Shown piece after piece: positions 1-12,471 of a stretch of 64,000 nucleotides of DNA. A program made the translations under genes and the position numbers. The stretch's first letter is position 1; every line of letters begins with the position of its first letter. The notes below the pieces were generated by a model. That model saw only the letters and a list, made by a program, of their open reading frames with translations. It made no database searches and had not been told where the DNA came from. The stretch comes from Lactuca virosa (Eukaryota; Streptophyta; Magnoliopsida; Asterales; Asteraceae): assembly GCA_928212115.1 (NCBI GenBank), contig CAKMRJ010002223.1, positions 303,344,008 through 303,408,007 on the forward strand. The letters run 5' to 3'.

Positions 1-724
1 GTATGTACTTGACCCGACCCGGCATGGTCCATTTGGGTTGCACTTCACCGGCACAATTATTATGGATAGTCTTTTGAGAATAGTATATTTATGATTTATA
101 TTAATATATTATAAGTTCTAATATATTGAATATAATCATATTATTAATTAGTATTGATCAAGAATTAATTTATAATTACTTAAGTGATCAAAAGGAACTA
201 ATTAAATATGGACTCTTAGATATATAAGTGTAGTGGGCCAAGTTCATTTAGGTTGGGCTAAGTCTTCATGGATAGTCCATGGAGCTTTAACCCATGGATC
301 CTAGGAAATGAAAGGTCATGGGTATTAGGGTTAACCTGATCCTCCACACTATATAAAGGGTCTTATGGTTCATGAAGTTAGGCTAGTGGCTAGTGTGGAT
401 ACACTAAAAGGGGCAAAACCGATTTTCATAAGTGTGAGCCAAGTATCCATATTCTCTAAAGGTTTTCCAAGTGTTTTGGGTGATTTGTGATTCCACTTGA
501 GGCTTCCACATATTGGGGCTAAGCTCTTAAAGTTCAAGACTTCAAGCTTCATTAAAAGGTATGTATCTAACTTGTTATATTACCCAAGTATCAAGGATTG
601 TATGCTAGATAGGGTAATACCTTGGAATATTCATATTTGCATGTATAATAGAGAAAACATAGATCCAAGGTATTTAGGGTTGCATGTACACTTAGGAGTG
701 TTAGAATGCTCAACAAACCCAACA
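1..724 (+). mobile_element. Element A, 5' LTR (left end cut by window)
   Basis: The sequence repeats at 6559-7321, where the complete LTR begins TGTTGGAT and ends CCAACA. The first ~40 bp of this copy lie outside the window. A TATA box (CTATATAAAG) sits near 350. The right end is followed after one base by a tRNA-iMet primer site. Family: pol-less, copia-like, shared with elements B, C, D and E. Confidence 0.93.
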
Positions 725-725
725 G

Positions 726-738
726 TGGTATCAGAGCC
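726..738 (+). promoter_or_regulatory. Primer binding site of element A (tRNA-iMet type)
   Basis: TGGTATCAGAGCC matches the complement of the 3' end of plant initiator methionine tRNA and starts one base after the LTR. The same site is found in elements B, D, E, F and H. Confidence 0.9.
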
Positions 739-2380
739 ATGGGTGTTTTCTGTTCTATTCATGCAAATGTTTGATTTTCAAAGTGGAAAAAAAGGAAAAA
801 AAAAAAATGACGTTTGTCAAATTTTAAGATAATTACTTGTTTTGTGAAAAAACTAATTATTTGTAAAAATTGAATCATTTGCTATATGAGTTGAATTAGG
901 TCAAATTTAGTAAAAGATAAAATGAATGATGATTATTTTATTAGTTTTAAAAGTTTGATCTAAATGTTTTAAGGAGTACAAATTTTGTCATAAAATTTTG
1001 GAGCTCAAAAGTTTTTTTTTAAAGTTGTGATCTTAAGTGTTTTGAAACTCCATAAGTTATGGATATGAAAGTTTTTTAAAAAAAATTGATTTAAAGTTTT
1101 TATGGAGTTACAACTTTGGTGTTAATGTTTTAAAGAATTCCATAACTTGTTTTAAGTTATGGAACATGAAAAGTTTCATCAAAAACAAGTATTTAACTCC
1201 ATAAGTTATGGAATCCAAAGGTTTTCAAGAGTTACAAAACTTGCCTCCAAGTTTTGGAATTTGGAGAAAAGCTTTTATGAAAAAAAAAAGAATTGAATTC
1301 TAAAACTTTGGGTTCATAACTTAAAAAATTAATTAAATGGTTTTAATTTGAATTTAATAATTGGAATTATGATGTCTTTATTGAATAATTCAAATTAACT
1401 CTTATGGACTTATTAATAGTTAATTAAAAACGTTTAATAAAAGAGTATTATTAATCCATAAATAAAGATATGGTTTGAGTTTAATTAAATTAAAATTTTA
1501 GTTTAATTAATAGATTAAACCACAAAGTATTTTTAACTGTCTAAAATACAACCTTATACTATTATAATATAAAGTTTAATATATTATATGTATAAGAGCA
1601 AGTCGTCTTACCAATAGTAGACCTCATTCACGAAGCCGGTCTATAAGGGGGGTATAAGGTTACTGCCTATAAAATGGCAGTTTAATGGGTGTCCACTCTC
1701 ACCCACCGCTTCCTTGACCGGTGGAGGGTCGTTTGCCGAACGGGTAGGACAAGGACTATAATTCTCCCTTCATTAAAAGTTTTAATGATAAATACTAAGT
1801 AACTAAACTCTTAATAATACCCAATCTTAGTTACTTAGGAAAAATGTGAATTTGGTGCTAACCATGAAATTACACTTTGCACTTTGTTTAAGGGTTAGTA
1901 GGGAGGTGTGTGTTAACCGGCACACTAGCTTAATTTAACAAGGTAGGCAAAGGGTAACTTAATGTTTATCATAGTATCGATGGAGCGTGTGTGGTTAACC
2001 GGCACATCGATTGAGGGGTAAATATTAAGGGTACCAAGTATATTGCATGGGTTATTCACACCTTGTTTTGTGATCCTCGGCATCCCAGTACAAAACCTGA
2101 AGGGCCACACTCGAGATTGAAACATGCCTTTGAAAAGTTCAATGAATCTCAAAAGAATCTAGGAGTTTCAAAAACCAATTAAAACCTAATAATACATTTC
2201 GTTTATCTTGGTGGAAATTGGTGAATCGTCATTCACCTACCTTCAAATATTTTATAGCTTGGATTACGGCATCCCTCTTCCAAGTTATAAAATAGTTTGT
2301 TGGGTCCTAGCCTTAATATATCATATTGGGTGTTATATTAAGAACTTAAATCAACTTTACGTGAATTTCTCCCATTGTTG
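739..2380 (+). other. Element A leader with structured RNA modules
   Basis: This is a long AT-rich untranslated leader with no gene. It holds a conserved box at about 1590-1760. In that box the hairpin ACTGCC-TATAAAAT-GGCAGT lies at 1662-1681, followed by a CCACCG/CGGTGG hairpin. Two hairpins with a GTGTGGTTAACCGGCA-type loop follow near 1890-1935 and 1958-2029. A TTACGGCATCCC hairpin lies at 2248-2294, just before the gag start. The same order is found in element E and, reversed, in D; B shows the part it retains. Confidence 0.75.
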
Positions 2381-3060
2381 ATGTCTGGTTTAGACAACAA
2401 GATCTTCCCAACCAAGCTTTCCTAATGAATATGACTTCCCGAGTTTTGTCTCATGGAAGTCATACTTCTCTTCCTCCACCTTCTCCAATTATTCTCCCTA
2501 ACCCACAAGTTCAAGTCACTCAAGCCCTAATGGAAAGCAAGGTCTATGTGTGATACATCTTAGAGATGAAGTCACATATTAACAAGCGAGGGAGAGTTGG
2601 GTGTCAAAGTCTTGAGAAAGTTGGATTTCAATCACTTTCTAAGTCACATAGTGAGTTCCTTTGGGACTACTATGAAACAGACTATGACATGAACCTTAAT
2701 GATCATATCTATTTGCTTGTGCGCTGAAATCAGCAATGATTTGGAACGATAGTAAAGCAAATTTTATTAGAAGATCAACTTCCCAAAAACTTTATGGACA
2801 GTGACAATGGTGACACTAAAATCCAGAAAACGCATTCTCTTCCAATGGAAGGGATTGGCCATAGTCAACCGTTGACCAAATGGTAAAGAGAAGTCTATCT
2901 GAGATAGTCCCATTACCAAAGGGTCCATGTTAGTTTATCTTTGCCAAGGAAGGGGCGTTGATTGCAAAGCTCGCTGCTGCCAATTTACCTCAGGATGTTA
3001 AAGTCAATAAGTTTGACTCTACATCAGGTCAGAGCCCTTATCTAACTCGTTAAGTTATAT
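2381..3060 (+). pseudogene. Degenerate copia-type gag of element A
   Basis: The start context (MSGLDN-like) and the stretches that follow match the gag reading frame of element E at 23616. They include a proline-rich segment near 2470-2500 and the TAESAMIW-like region near 2730. Several frameshifts, stops and small deletions break the frame, so no long ORF remains. In E the product is the Gag of a Ty1/copia-type particle with a CCHC knuckle; here it cannot be made. No protease, integrase or RT follows. Confidence 0.7.
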
Positions 3061-6000
3061 TCTGAGATCCTCATTACATGATGTGATTGGTCACATGTTG
3101 ATGTTTTTCAGAATCAAGAATAGAGAGAAATCTTAAAGGAAGTATATATGCTGATTGCTGATCACGAAGGTGGATTCGATCGCATCAGAATTTTTGAGCA
3201 GTTGCTTAAGAAGTTATGATATATTGCTAAGAATAGATACAACAATTTTCCATGTGGATTGTAAGGATAAGTTTTTCACAACGTTTTAAATAAAAGAAAA
3301 TTGTTAATTTTATTTCTTTGAAGTATCTTTACAATGGCATTTTGTGGAAAATGTTGTTTATATGATTCCACTGACAGCAAATACATGAAAATGGATTTGA
3401 TTATTTCATTTGTGGTAGTGTCTAAATTTACCAAATTAGGAAAGTTCTTCATCACCCAAGTTTCAATTGGACTGAAACTTGGAATCATGGCAAGTTGAAT
3501 AGTATGATGAATGAGAACTTTCACGCATTGGAAAACATCAAAGACTAATTACTTGTTTCACATGGATGTGTGAGTCAAGTGAAGGACTAAAGGGATCGAG
3601 TACACATTCTTGTGCACTGGTCATGTCCCCCACAAAGCTCGTTAAGACTATTTTATTTACTAAAGTTTAGTAAATAGGTTATACTTACAAGTTTAAGTAT
3701 CATTCTGAAAACATTGGAAAAGTCTCAATGTATGGCAGAACAAATGGGAAGAATCAAATTAGGCGAAGATAAAGTTTTCTCAAATCTGAAAAGATTGGAG
3801 AGTACTTTAGTATCATGTTTGTGAATCATCTTAATGATTTAGAAATCATATCACCTTAGTCCTCTAAAGGTCATCTTAGTGCATTCTTATGACTAAGAGC
3901 GGAGTCATGAATTGTTGAAATGGTTCAGGAAGATTGAGTCATACTTCGTTCCAAAACAATTCTTAGAGTCACTCTCCCAGATTGTAACTTGAGTGACATA
4001 TCTTAAAGAAAGGTTTAAAACACTTGTCAAATGTAAGAGTAAAAGTGTCCTACTCCTGTACATTTGAATTGGTAAGTTGTGATGTTTTGGATAAAAAAAA
4101 GACCAACTAAGGCCAATTGTGTGAAGTTGTTTGTCTTGATAAAGAATCCGCGCACTATCTCTTGAATATTTGGTAAGATAGTCTTATATGTCAAGAGGAT
4201 AGTGGGAGTCTTAAAGATCCTATAAAAAAATTCAAGAACTAATCAAGAATAAAAACCTGAGGTTCTTCACTAGCACACGACTTGAGGTTTATAACCTATG
4301 TGTTGACATATTTGTGCCATTCCAGTTAAAGTTGGCTTTGCATAGGAGTTCTGAAAGTTCTCAATTGGTTGCATAACAACTTGGAAGCAATGGCAGGCCC
4401 TATACTGCCAGGTACAAGAAGTTTAAGATTGCATAAGTTCAGTCCATATGAGTTGGATTTGTCATTATCCTTGTCTTATGACTATGGTTTTGACGATTCA
4501 CATGGATAAGAACACATACACCATAAAATCTAAGGGTCATAAGGTTTCTCTCCGATTCATGAAAATGATGGTGAGGAAACACTTCCACCAAGTAGTTGAA
4601 GCAGATGGCCAAGGTCTAAGCAATTGAGACTATATTACGGCATCCCTTTTCATAGTTCTGAAATTGTTTTAGACACACATGCATGCTATCTAAGGAAAGG
4701 GGTATGATTTTGATAAAGTTTTATCAAAGCATCTCGTATCAGAAATCTGAACTTTGGTAAGAACAGTCAATAAAGTATTGATTTCTAGAAGTCCAGCTGA
4801 TTTCTGAGTACATGTCAAAGCTAGTGGGAGCATAAGTGTTATGCTAATAATCATCATGTAAGTGGGAGCATGATAATTATTGTTAGTGTTGCAAGTTAGC
4901 AATGTTAATTATAGAAAACAAAAGTTTCAATTCGTGAGGCTGCAGGGATTGAAAAAGTTGTTTTGCTATAATTAAGGGAGAGGATATACTTCATTTCAGT
5001 TCTAAAGGCTTATATTGAGACCTTAATCATCTTTAGTCAAGAATATATATGAATTTCATGTTGGATTGGTTCAACTTAAGAGAAATTCTATATATTGCGT
5101 TCTCAAAATTCGATTATGATTACGGCATCCCTCTTCATAGTCAAATTTGAAACAGGCAAATAAAAATATGTAGCAACTGGTCTAGAATCATGTCTTTATG
5201 TGAGACATCATGAATCGTGTACCATTTGCTTTGGGTAACAGGATCGATTGCATGTGCTATAATATTTGTCATTTCTAAATTTTTCCAAATGCCCAGAGAC
5301 ATTAAGAAGGGAAAAGGTCTAGAATTGGACATGACTAAAATGATTAAGCAATTGTCGAGGACAATCTGAGGTTTACCAAAGTCTTTGTGACTTTGTACAT
5401 ATTCATTACAGGAGGGTCAGTGCATATAAGTTTAAAATCTAAACAGATTTCAATAAATGATAGGAATTTGAAATTCTCACATTTTTCGATAAGGATTTGG
5501 GAGTGTGAAATTAGAATCATAGAAATTATGTTCAATTGGTTTATTCACAAAGTAAGGATCATAGACAAATATAGAGTGCATACCTTGGTGTATGGCAAAG
5601 CTATTGTTTAAGAAAAACATAGTGTACATGCTTGGAGCATGGGACAACTAGTGTTTTTAATTCAAGTATAAAGTTGATAAAATCGAAACAATGAATAATG
5701 AGTAATCAGTATGGTGATAAATAAAAGTGTTTATTTATATTCATAGGGTTTGATACCATATTTGATTCATTTATTCTTGTGTTTCACTTTGCATGTTTTG
5801 ACTTCCAGAATAACTAAGTCGCTCTTCCTGAATGATTAAGTTATTCAAACCATCCACAGTCGGTCATATGTTGGAAGTAGATATGAATCAAGACTGTCAT
5901 GGGTTGGTTTGTAGAGGTCCAAGTTGGTGGACAAAGTGGTGCTACAACACTCATGAGTGCTCATAAGTTCTGAGTATTGGATTCAACCCACGCTCATTTG

Positions 6001-6558
6001 AATCACTTCATGGATTTTATCACGAGTGATCATGAGACGATAATATCTTATATTCTTAAAACCTAGAGATATGAGTTGTTACTATGAGTTGGTTATACAT
6101 TGATTGCACAAAAACGCATTGGTAACTCGATGTTATAAAACGTGCCTTTGTGTATGATTCAACAAGTAGTAGAACAAGCCATATGAGTCGAAGTTTATCC
6201 ATTCCTTTTACCTTCGGGATAAAAGCGATATCTGTGGGCCCCTCGATGATTTAGCGATGACACATGTGAGTGCTTGGCCAAGCCAGGACTGATTTGATTT
6301 GTTCAATCAGTCAGTCATCATAAATCGGAAATCGGGAAACAACAAATGGACAGAGAGCTTGATTATAATCCATGTCTCAGTCCATATTATATCTAGAATG
6401 GAGGAATATATGATCCCTTATCTAATGGACAAGTCATTGACAAAGGTCAGAGTTCGTTGACAAGATCAGAGTTCGACAGCGGCTTTAAGAGCTACGATTG
6501 CCAGTTGGTTTTTGAAGTCATACTCAATAATAGTTTTAGACTTATCCAAGTGGGAGAC
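3061..6558 (+). other. Element A 3' noncoding region up to the polypurine tract
   Basis: About 3.5 kb without a gene lies between the gag remnant and the 3' LTR. It aligns by eye with the same part of C, E and (reversed) D. It contains two further TTACGGCATCCC hairpins (about 4628-4656 and 5106-5148). A hairpin-like ATGTCT..AGACAT module lies near 5190. The purine-rich AAGTGGGAGAC, ending at 6558 directly before the LTR, serves as polypurine tract. ORFs here are short and unlike any family I know. Confidence 0.75.
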
Positions 6559-7321
6559 TGTTGGATTAATGTCTAAGTCCATAACTATATTTGGTATGTA
6601 CTTGACCCGACCCGGCATGGTCCATTTGGGTTGCACTTCACCGGCACAATTTATATGGATAGTCTTTTGAGAATAGTATATTTATGATTTATATTAATAT
6701 ATTATAAGTTCTAATATATTGATATATAATCATATTATTTAATTAGTATTGATCAAGAATTAATTTATAATTAATTAAGTGATCAAAAGGAACTAATTAA
6801 ATATGGACTCTTAGATATATATGTGTAGTGGGCCAAGTTCATTTAGGTTGGGCTAAGTCTTCATGGATAGTCCATGGAGCTTTAACCCATGGATCCTAGG
6901 AAATGAAAGGTCATGGGTATTAGGGTTTAACCCTAATCCTCCACACTATATAAAGGGTCTTATGGTTCATGAAGTTAGGCTAGTGGCTAGTGTGGATACA
7001 CTAAAGAGGGCAATAACCGATTTCATAAGTGTGAGCCAAGTATCCATATTCTCTAAAGGTTTTCCAAGGCGTTTTGGTGATTTGTGATTCCACTTGAGGC
7101 TTCCACACTATTGGGGCTAAGCTCTTAAAGTTCAAGACTTCAAGCTTCATTAAAAGGTATGTATTCTAACTTGTTATATTACCCAAGTATCAAGGATTGT
7201 ATGCTAGATAGGGTAATACCTTGGAATATTCATATTTGCATGTATAATAGAGAAAACATAGATCCAAGGTATTTAGGGTTGCATGTACACTTAGGAGTGT
7301 TAGAATGCTGAAAACCCAACA
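6559..7321 (+). mobile_element. Element A, 3' LTR
   Basis: 763 bp, TGTTGGAT...CCAACA, nearly identical to the sequence from base 1. TATA box CTATATAAAGG at 6947-6957. It is followed at once by reversed leader sequence of element B, so A inserted into B. The TSD should be CCCTT (7322-7326), with its partner left of the window. Confidence 0.93.
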
Positions 7322-7764
7322 CCCTTAATGTATTACCCCTCAATCGATGTGCCGGTTAACCACAAGCGCTCCATCGATACTATGATAAACATTAAGTTAC
7401 CCTTTGCCTACCTTCTTAAGTCTAGCTAGTGTGCCGGTTAACCACAAGCGCTCCACTAACTGACTTAAGCAAAGTGCAAAGTGTAATTTCATGGGTTAGC
7501 ACCTTATTTACTTTTTCCTAAAGTAACTAAGATCGGGAATTATAAAACATTTTGTTACTTTATATTCATCATTAATACTTTTAATGAGGGGAGAATTCTA
7601 GTCCTTGTCCTACCCGTTCGGCTAACGACCCTCCACCGATCAAGGAAGCGGTGGGTGAGAGTGGACACCCATTAAGCTGCCATTTTATAGGCAGCAACCT
7701 TATAACCCCCTTATAGACCGGCTTCGTGAATAAGGCCTACTAACGGTAAGACTGACTTGCTCTT

Positions 7765-7838
<74 letters not shown>

Positions 7839-8553
7839 AACTCATAATATTATAAAGTATAAGGGTTGAATTTTAACTTTTAAAATTCTAGGGATTGGAA
7901 CTAAAGTTTTTAAAGTGACTTTACATGTTCCAAAACTTGAGGGAAAGTTTTGTAACTTTCAAAACTTTTCATCTTTCATAACTTATGAGTTAAATGGTTT
8001 ATTAAAATGAGAGACTTTTCATTTTATGTAACCTATGTGTTTCTTTAATGGACTTTAAAAGAATGACTTTTGGTAATCCATAACTTGAGGACAAATTATG
8101 GATTCCATTAAAACACATAATTGATCAAGAATTAAACTAACAAGCAAGTTATAAATAATTCCCTATGATCTTCTAAACTCATAAGTTCATGAACATGCAT
8201 ATCATCTATTTCAAGAATCATAAAATTAACCATATAAAACTTGAAATTTTGATAATAGCTATTGAAAACGGATTAGCATGACCATTACATCATCTAAAAC
8301 AAGTTTTATAAGACCAAAACAGTTTAGGGTAATGTTTCTAGTCCATTTCCAGCAGCAAAAGTCGAAAATCTGCACTCTGCCTGGCCAACTCGTCGAGTGC
8401 AAGAACTGACTCGCCGAGTTGGTTGAAGATCCGCTTGGACTCATCGAGTTCCCCCATGGACTCGGTGAGTCCTCTGTGTAGACAACAAGAATTTTGACTT
8501 TTTCAGCTATTTTGCATCAAGTATCAAACAAACAAGCCTTGGCTCTGATACCA
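7322..8553 (-). mobile_element. Element B leader fragment (minus strand)
   Basis: This is the reverse complement of the A/E leader. It carries two GGTTAACC-loop hairpins (stem ATCGATG/CATCGAT at 7343-7378, a second near 7430-7470) and the conserved box at 7595-7770 with GCTGCC/GGCAGC pairing at 7676-7695. It also has an AT microsatellite and four ACTCGNCGAGT-type palindromes at about 8390-8470. The PBS complement lies at 8541-8553. The gag and 3' half lie left of element A, outside the window. Confidence 0.85.
7769..7834. repeat. (AT)n microsatellite in B leader
   Basis: An uninterrupted AT dinucleotide run of about 66 bp. A run occurs at the same leader position in element D (52125-52168) and only a short one in E. 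Confidence 0.95.
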
Positions 8554-8554
8554 C

Positions 8555-9319
8555 TGTTGGGTTTTGAGCATTCTAACACTCCTAAGGTGTTCATGCAACC
8601 CTAGAAACCTTGGATCTATGTTTGACTAAGATACATCCAAAATTGATTTCCAAGGTTCATAATCCTATCTAGCATACATGGGGAACTTTTAAACATAAAA
8701 GTAAGCTAGAAAAACATACCTTGTAGTAGTTTGGATTCCTTGAAAACCTTGAGAGCCTAGCACCCCAAGTGTGATGCCTCATATGTCTCACACAACACCA
8801 AAAATGCACCTGGAATAAACTTGAGAGAAATGTCACACTACTTGAAATCGGCTAGCCCTCTTCTTTCTTGCTTAAGTACCGATTTTGATGAACATAAGGA
8901 TCCTTATATAGTGTGTTACAATTAGGGTTACACCATGTAAACCCTAATTGTCATGACCTTTCATATCCATGACCCATGGGTTCTATAACCACCATGGAGC
9001 ATCCTATAGGTTTTAGCCCAACTTGATAATCCATGGAGTATTAGCCCACTATACAAGTATGAGTGATTTACACAATCAACTCATATATTTAATTAGTCTT
9101 CTTTTGATCACTTAATTAATTCCAAATTAATTCTTGATCAATACTAATTAAATAATATTATTAATATATTAGAACTTATAATATATTAATAAACCATAAG
9201 TGTTATTTCTCTTATTTTAGTCTATCCAAATGCATGATGCCATGCAACCCAAATGGACCATGCCAACCGGGTCAAGTACATCCCTGAAATAGTTATGAAC
9301 TTAGACACGTAATCCAACA
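8555..9319 (-). mobile_element. Element B, 5' LTR (minus strand)
   Basis: 765 bp, starting TGTTGGGTTTTGAG and ending TAATCCAACA on the plus strand. It is the inverse of the A-family LTR, with the PBS complement GGCTCTGATACCA to its left. The flanking ACTTA at 9320 is the likely target duplication within element C. Confidence 0.92.
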
Positions 9320-10585
9320 ACTTAATGCAAGAAGGATGTTCAAAGCATTGTACTTTGAATTTGAGACTTCGTTTCCATGGAATGATCTCCATTGGAATAC
9401 TCTGTAATGTCTGTTGACAAGTCTTTGTGACTTTGTGCATAGTCATTACGAGAGGATCAATGCATATAAGTTTAAAATCTAACAAGATTTCGGTAAATGG
9501 TAGGAATTTGGAATTCTTGCATTTGCGGTAAGGATTTGGGATTGTGAAATGAGAATCATTGGAATTATGTTCAATAGATCTATTTCACAAAGTAAAAGAT
9601 CATAGACAAACTTAGTGTGCATACTTGGTGTATGGCATAACTAATGTTTGGACAAACATAGTGTGCATATTTGGTGTATGGCATGACTATTGTTTGGATA
9701 AACATAGTGTGCATGCTTGGAGCATGGCATGACTATTGTTTTGATTCAAGTATAGAGTTGATAATTTGAAACAGTAGGCAATGAATAATGTGTAATCAAT
9801 ATGGTGATAAATAAAAGGTGTTCTATTTATATTCATAAGTTCTGAGACCATATTGGATTCGATTATTCTTGTGTTTCACTTTGCATGTTTTGACTTCCAG
9901 AATAACTAGGTCGTTCTCCCTGAATGACTAAGTTTATTCAAACCATCCACAGTCGATAATACGTTGGAAGTAGGTATTAAGGCAAGACTGTCATGAAGCT
10001 AGTTTGTAAATGTCCAAGGTATTGGATTAAACCCACGCTCATTGGACTCACTTCATGGATTTTATCACGAGTGATCATGAGACGATAATATCTTATATTC
10101 TTCAAACCTAGAGATATGAGTTGTTGCCTATGAGTTGGTTATACATTGATTGTATGAAAACGGATTGGTAACTCGATGTTATAAAACGTGCCTTTGTGTA
10201 TGATTCAACAAGTAGTAGAACAAGCATATGAGTCAAAGTTTATCCATTCCTTTTACCCTTAAGGGATAAAAGCGATATATGTGGGCCCCTCGATGATTTA
10301 GTGATGACACCCCGAAGTGCTTGGCCAAGCCTGGACTGATTTGATTTGTTCAATTAGTCGGTCATCATAAATCGGAAATTGGGAAACAACAAATGGACAG
10401 TGAGAATGATTATAATCCATGTCTCCGTCCATATGATATCTAGAATGGAGGAATATATGATCCCTTATCTAATGGAAAAGTCATTGACTAGGTCAGAGTT
10501 TGACAACGGCTTTAAGAGCTACGATTGCTAGTCGGGTTTTGGAGTCATACGCAATAATAGTTTTAGACTTATCCAAGTGGGAGAC
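9320..10585 (+). mobile_element. Element C, 3' internal fragment
   Basis: Starts in the middle of the noncoding 3' region of the family (matching E from about 26391) and runs to the polypurine tract AAGTGGGAGAC. There is no gene. The upstream part of C lies beyond the nested B and A, left of the window. Confidence 0.85.
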
Positions 10586-10837
10586 TGTTGGATTAGTGTC
10601 TAAGTCCATAACTATAAATGGTATGTATTCGACCCGACTTGGCATGGTCCATTTGGGTTGCACTTCATCGGAACAATTATATATGGATAGTCTTTTGAGA
10701 ATAGTATGTTTGTGATTTATATTAATATATTATAAGTTCTAATATCTTAATATGGAATCATATTATTTAATTAGTATTGATTTAGAATTAATGTAGTGAT
10801 CAAAAGGAACTAATTAAATATGGACTCTTATATATAT

Positions 10838-10896
<59 letters not shown>

Positions 10897-11384
10897 AATG
10901 GGGCAAGTTCATTAAGGTTGGGCTAAGCTTGCATGGATAGTCCATGGAGTTTTAACCCATGGATCCTATGGAAATGAAAGGTCATGGGTATTAGGGTTTA
11001 CATGGATGAAACTCTAATCCTCCATACTATATAAAGAGATCCTTGGCACTTGAAATTGGCACTAGTGTGTGAGAACAAAGGGTGGGCCGATTTCTAGAAG
11101 TGCATTCTATTCTCTCAAGTTTTCCAATGTGTTTTTGGTGATTTGTGATTCCACTTGAGGCTTCCACACTATTGGGGCTAAGCTCTTAAAGACCAAGACT
11201 TCAAGCTCCATCAAAAGGTATGTCATCTAACTAGGCTTTTGTAGTATAGTTGCTCCCTATTATGCTAGTTAGGATGAAACCTTGGAATATTGAATATTTG
11301 CATGTATAATAGAGAAAACATAGATCCAAGGTTTATAGGGTTGCATGTACACCATAGGAGTGTTAAAATGCTCAAATCCCATCA
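10586..11384 (+). mobile_element. Element C, 3' LTR
   Basis: 799 bp, TGTTGGATTAG...CCCATCA. It is longer than its relatives because of an AT microsatellite at 10829-10894. TATA box near 11029. More diverged than the A, D or E LTRs, consistent with C being the oldest of the three nested copies. Confidence 0.9.
10829..10894. repeat. (AT)n microsatellite inside LTR of C
   Basis: AT run broken by one AAT. Absent from the sister LTRs at the same site, so it is an expansion specific to this copy. Confidence 0.93.
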
Positions 11385-11401
11385 AGTATGACTTCAGGTT
11401 C

Positions 11402-12375
11402 TGTAACATCCAAAAAATTTCACGCCAAATTTAAACTTTTTCAATCACAAATAAAACCAGATAGTATTTGTTTACAAAAAATGTTTTCAATCATTATTCA
11501 TCATAGTGTCCCAATAACCAGATCATAAGGATGAGGAGCGGTACGGTCACGCCTTCGCCTTTCCATGATCTCCTGAAGTACCTGAAACAATAAACTGAAA
11601 ACTGTAAGCCCGAGGGCTTAGTGAGCTACCCCCAAAATACCAATACCACACCGATAATACCATATCAGTAACAGACAATCAACAACATGCATACTGGGCC
11701 ATCGGCCTGACTGGACCGCCCTGTAGGGCCTACAGACTATCTAAATCTGTCCTGAGCCTTCGGCATAACTGGACCGCTACGTGGGCCTACAGTCTCTCCA
11801 GACCGCTCATAGGGTATGTTGGCCTTCAGCACAAAGCAGGACCGCCTCAACCCATGCAACAAGCAAATAACCATGTGCGCATAACTAACATATATTGTCA
11901 TATACAAGCATCAAACATATCTATCTCACTGATCACCAATCATAGAAATCTCTCGTAACTAGAGCACCGACCTAGCAGATCACTAACATATCAATCCCTA
12001 CGGATCATAAGAGCATAACATATTGTCTATCCTGATTCCAATCTAACAGGTCATAACCACATGTAGCATACCATAACAATAACAACTAAAGGTCCGGCCT
12101 TGGTGCCTTAGACCCTATCGATATAGTGAGGATAACTCACCTTGCAGATGTCAACTCGGTGGATAAACTTCAACCCTCGGATCATTGCCACAAACTCCAC
12201 CACCTATTACCATAGTATAACCATACTGTAAGTTCTAAACCTCTCAAGGTACTCCATCCGTCAACTAGTCAACCTTTGGTCAAAGTCAAAGTCATCAGTC
12301 AAGGTCAACAGTCCATGTTGACCCTAACTCGCCGAGTACCCTCAGCTACTCGCCGAGTTCCATGAAATACCTGAC
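11402..12375 (-). mobile_element. Truncated chromovirus-type LTR (minus strand)
   Basis: Begins TGTAACATCC, the terminal motif of Tekay-like Ty3 LTRs. By eye it resembles the K LTR at 61389 in layout: GTAAGCCC..GGCTTAGTGAG, then repeated GGACCGC-type units at 11700-11850. Two ACTCGCCGAGT palindromes lie near 12330-12360. It stops abruptly where the copia pol fragment begins. Confidence 0.7.
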
Positions 12376-12471
12376 AATTACATTTTAAGTGCTTATAAAT
12401 AAAAAAACACCTTTTATTCAATCATCAAATGTCAATTACATTTCAACTATTACAAGTTTCTAAAATTCTAT
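12376..12471 (-). other. 3' untranslated tail of the copia pol fragment
   Basis: An AT-rich stretch after the RNase H stop. CAATTACATTT occurs twice (12373 and 12433) as a short direct repeat. No LTR or polypurine tract is visible, so the 3' end of the copia element is lost here. Confidence 0.4.
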
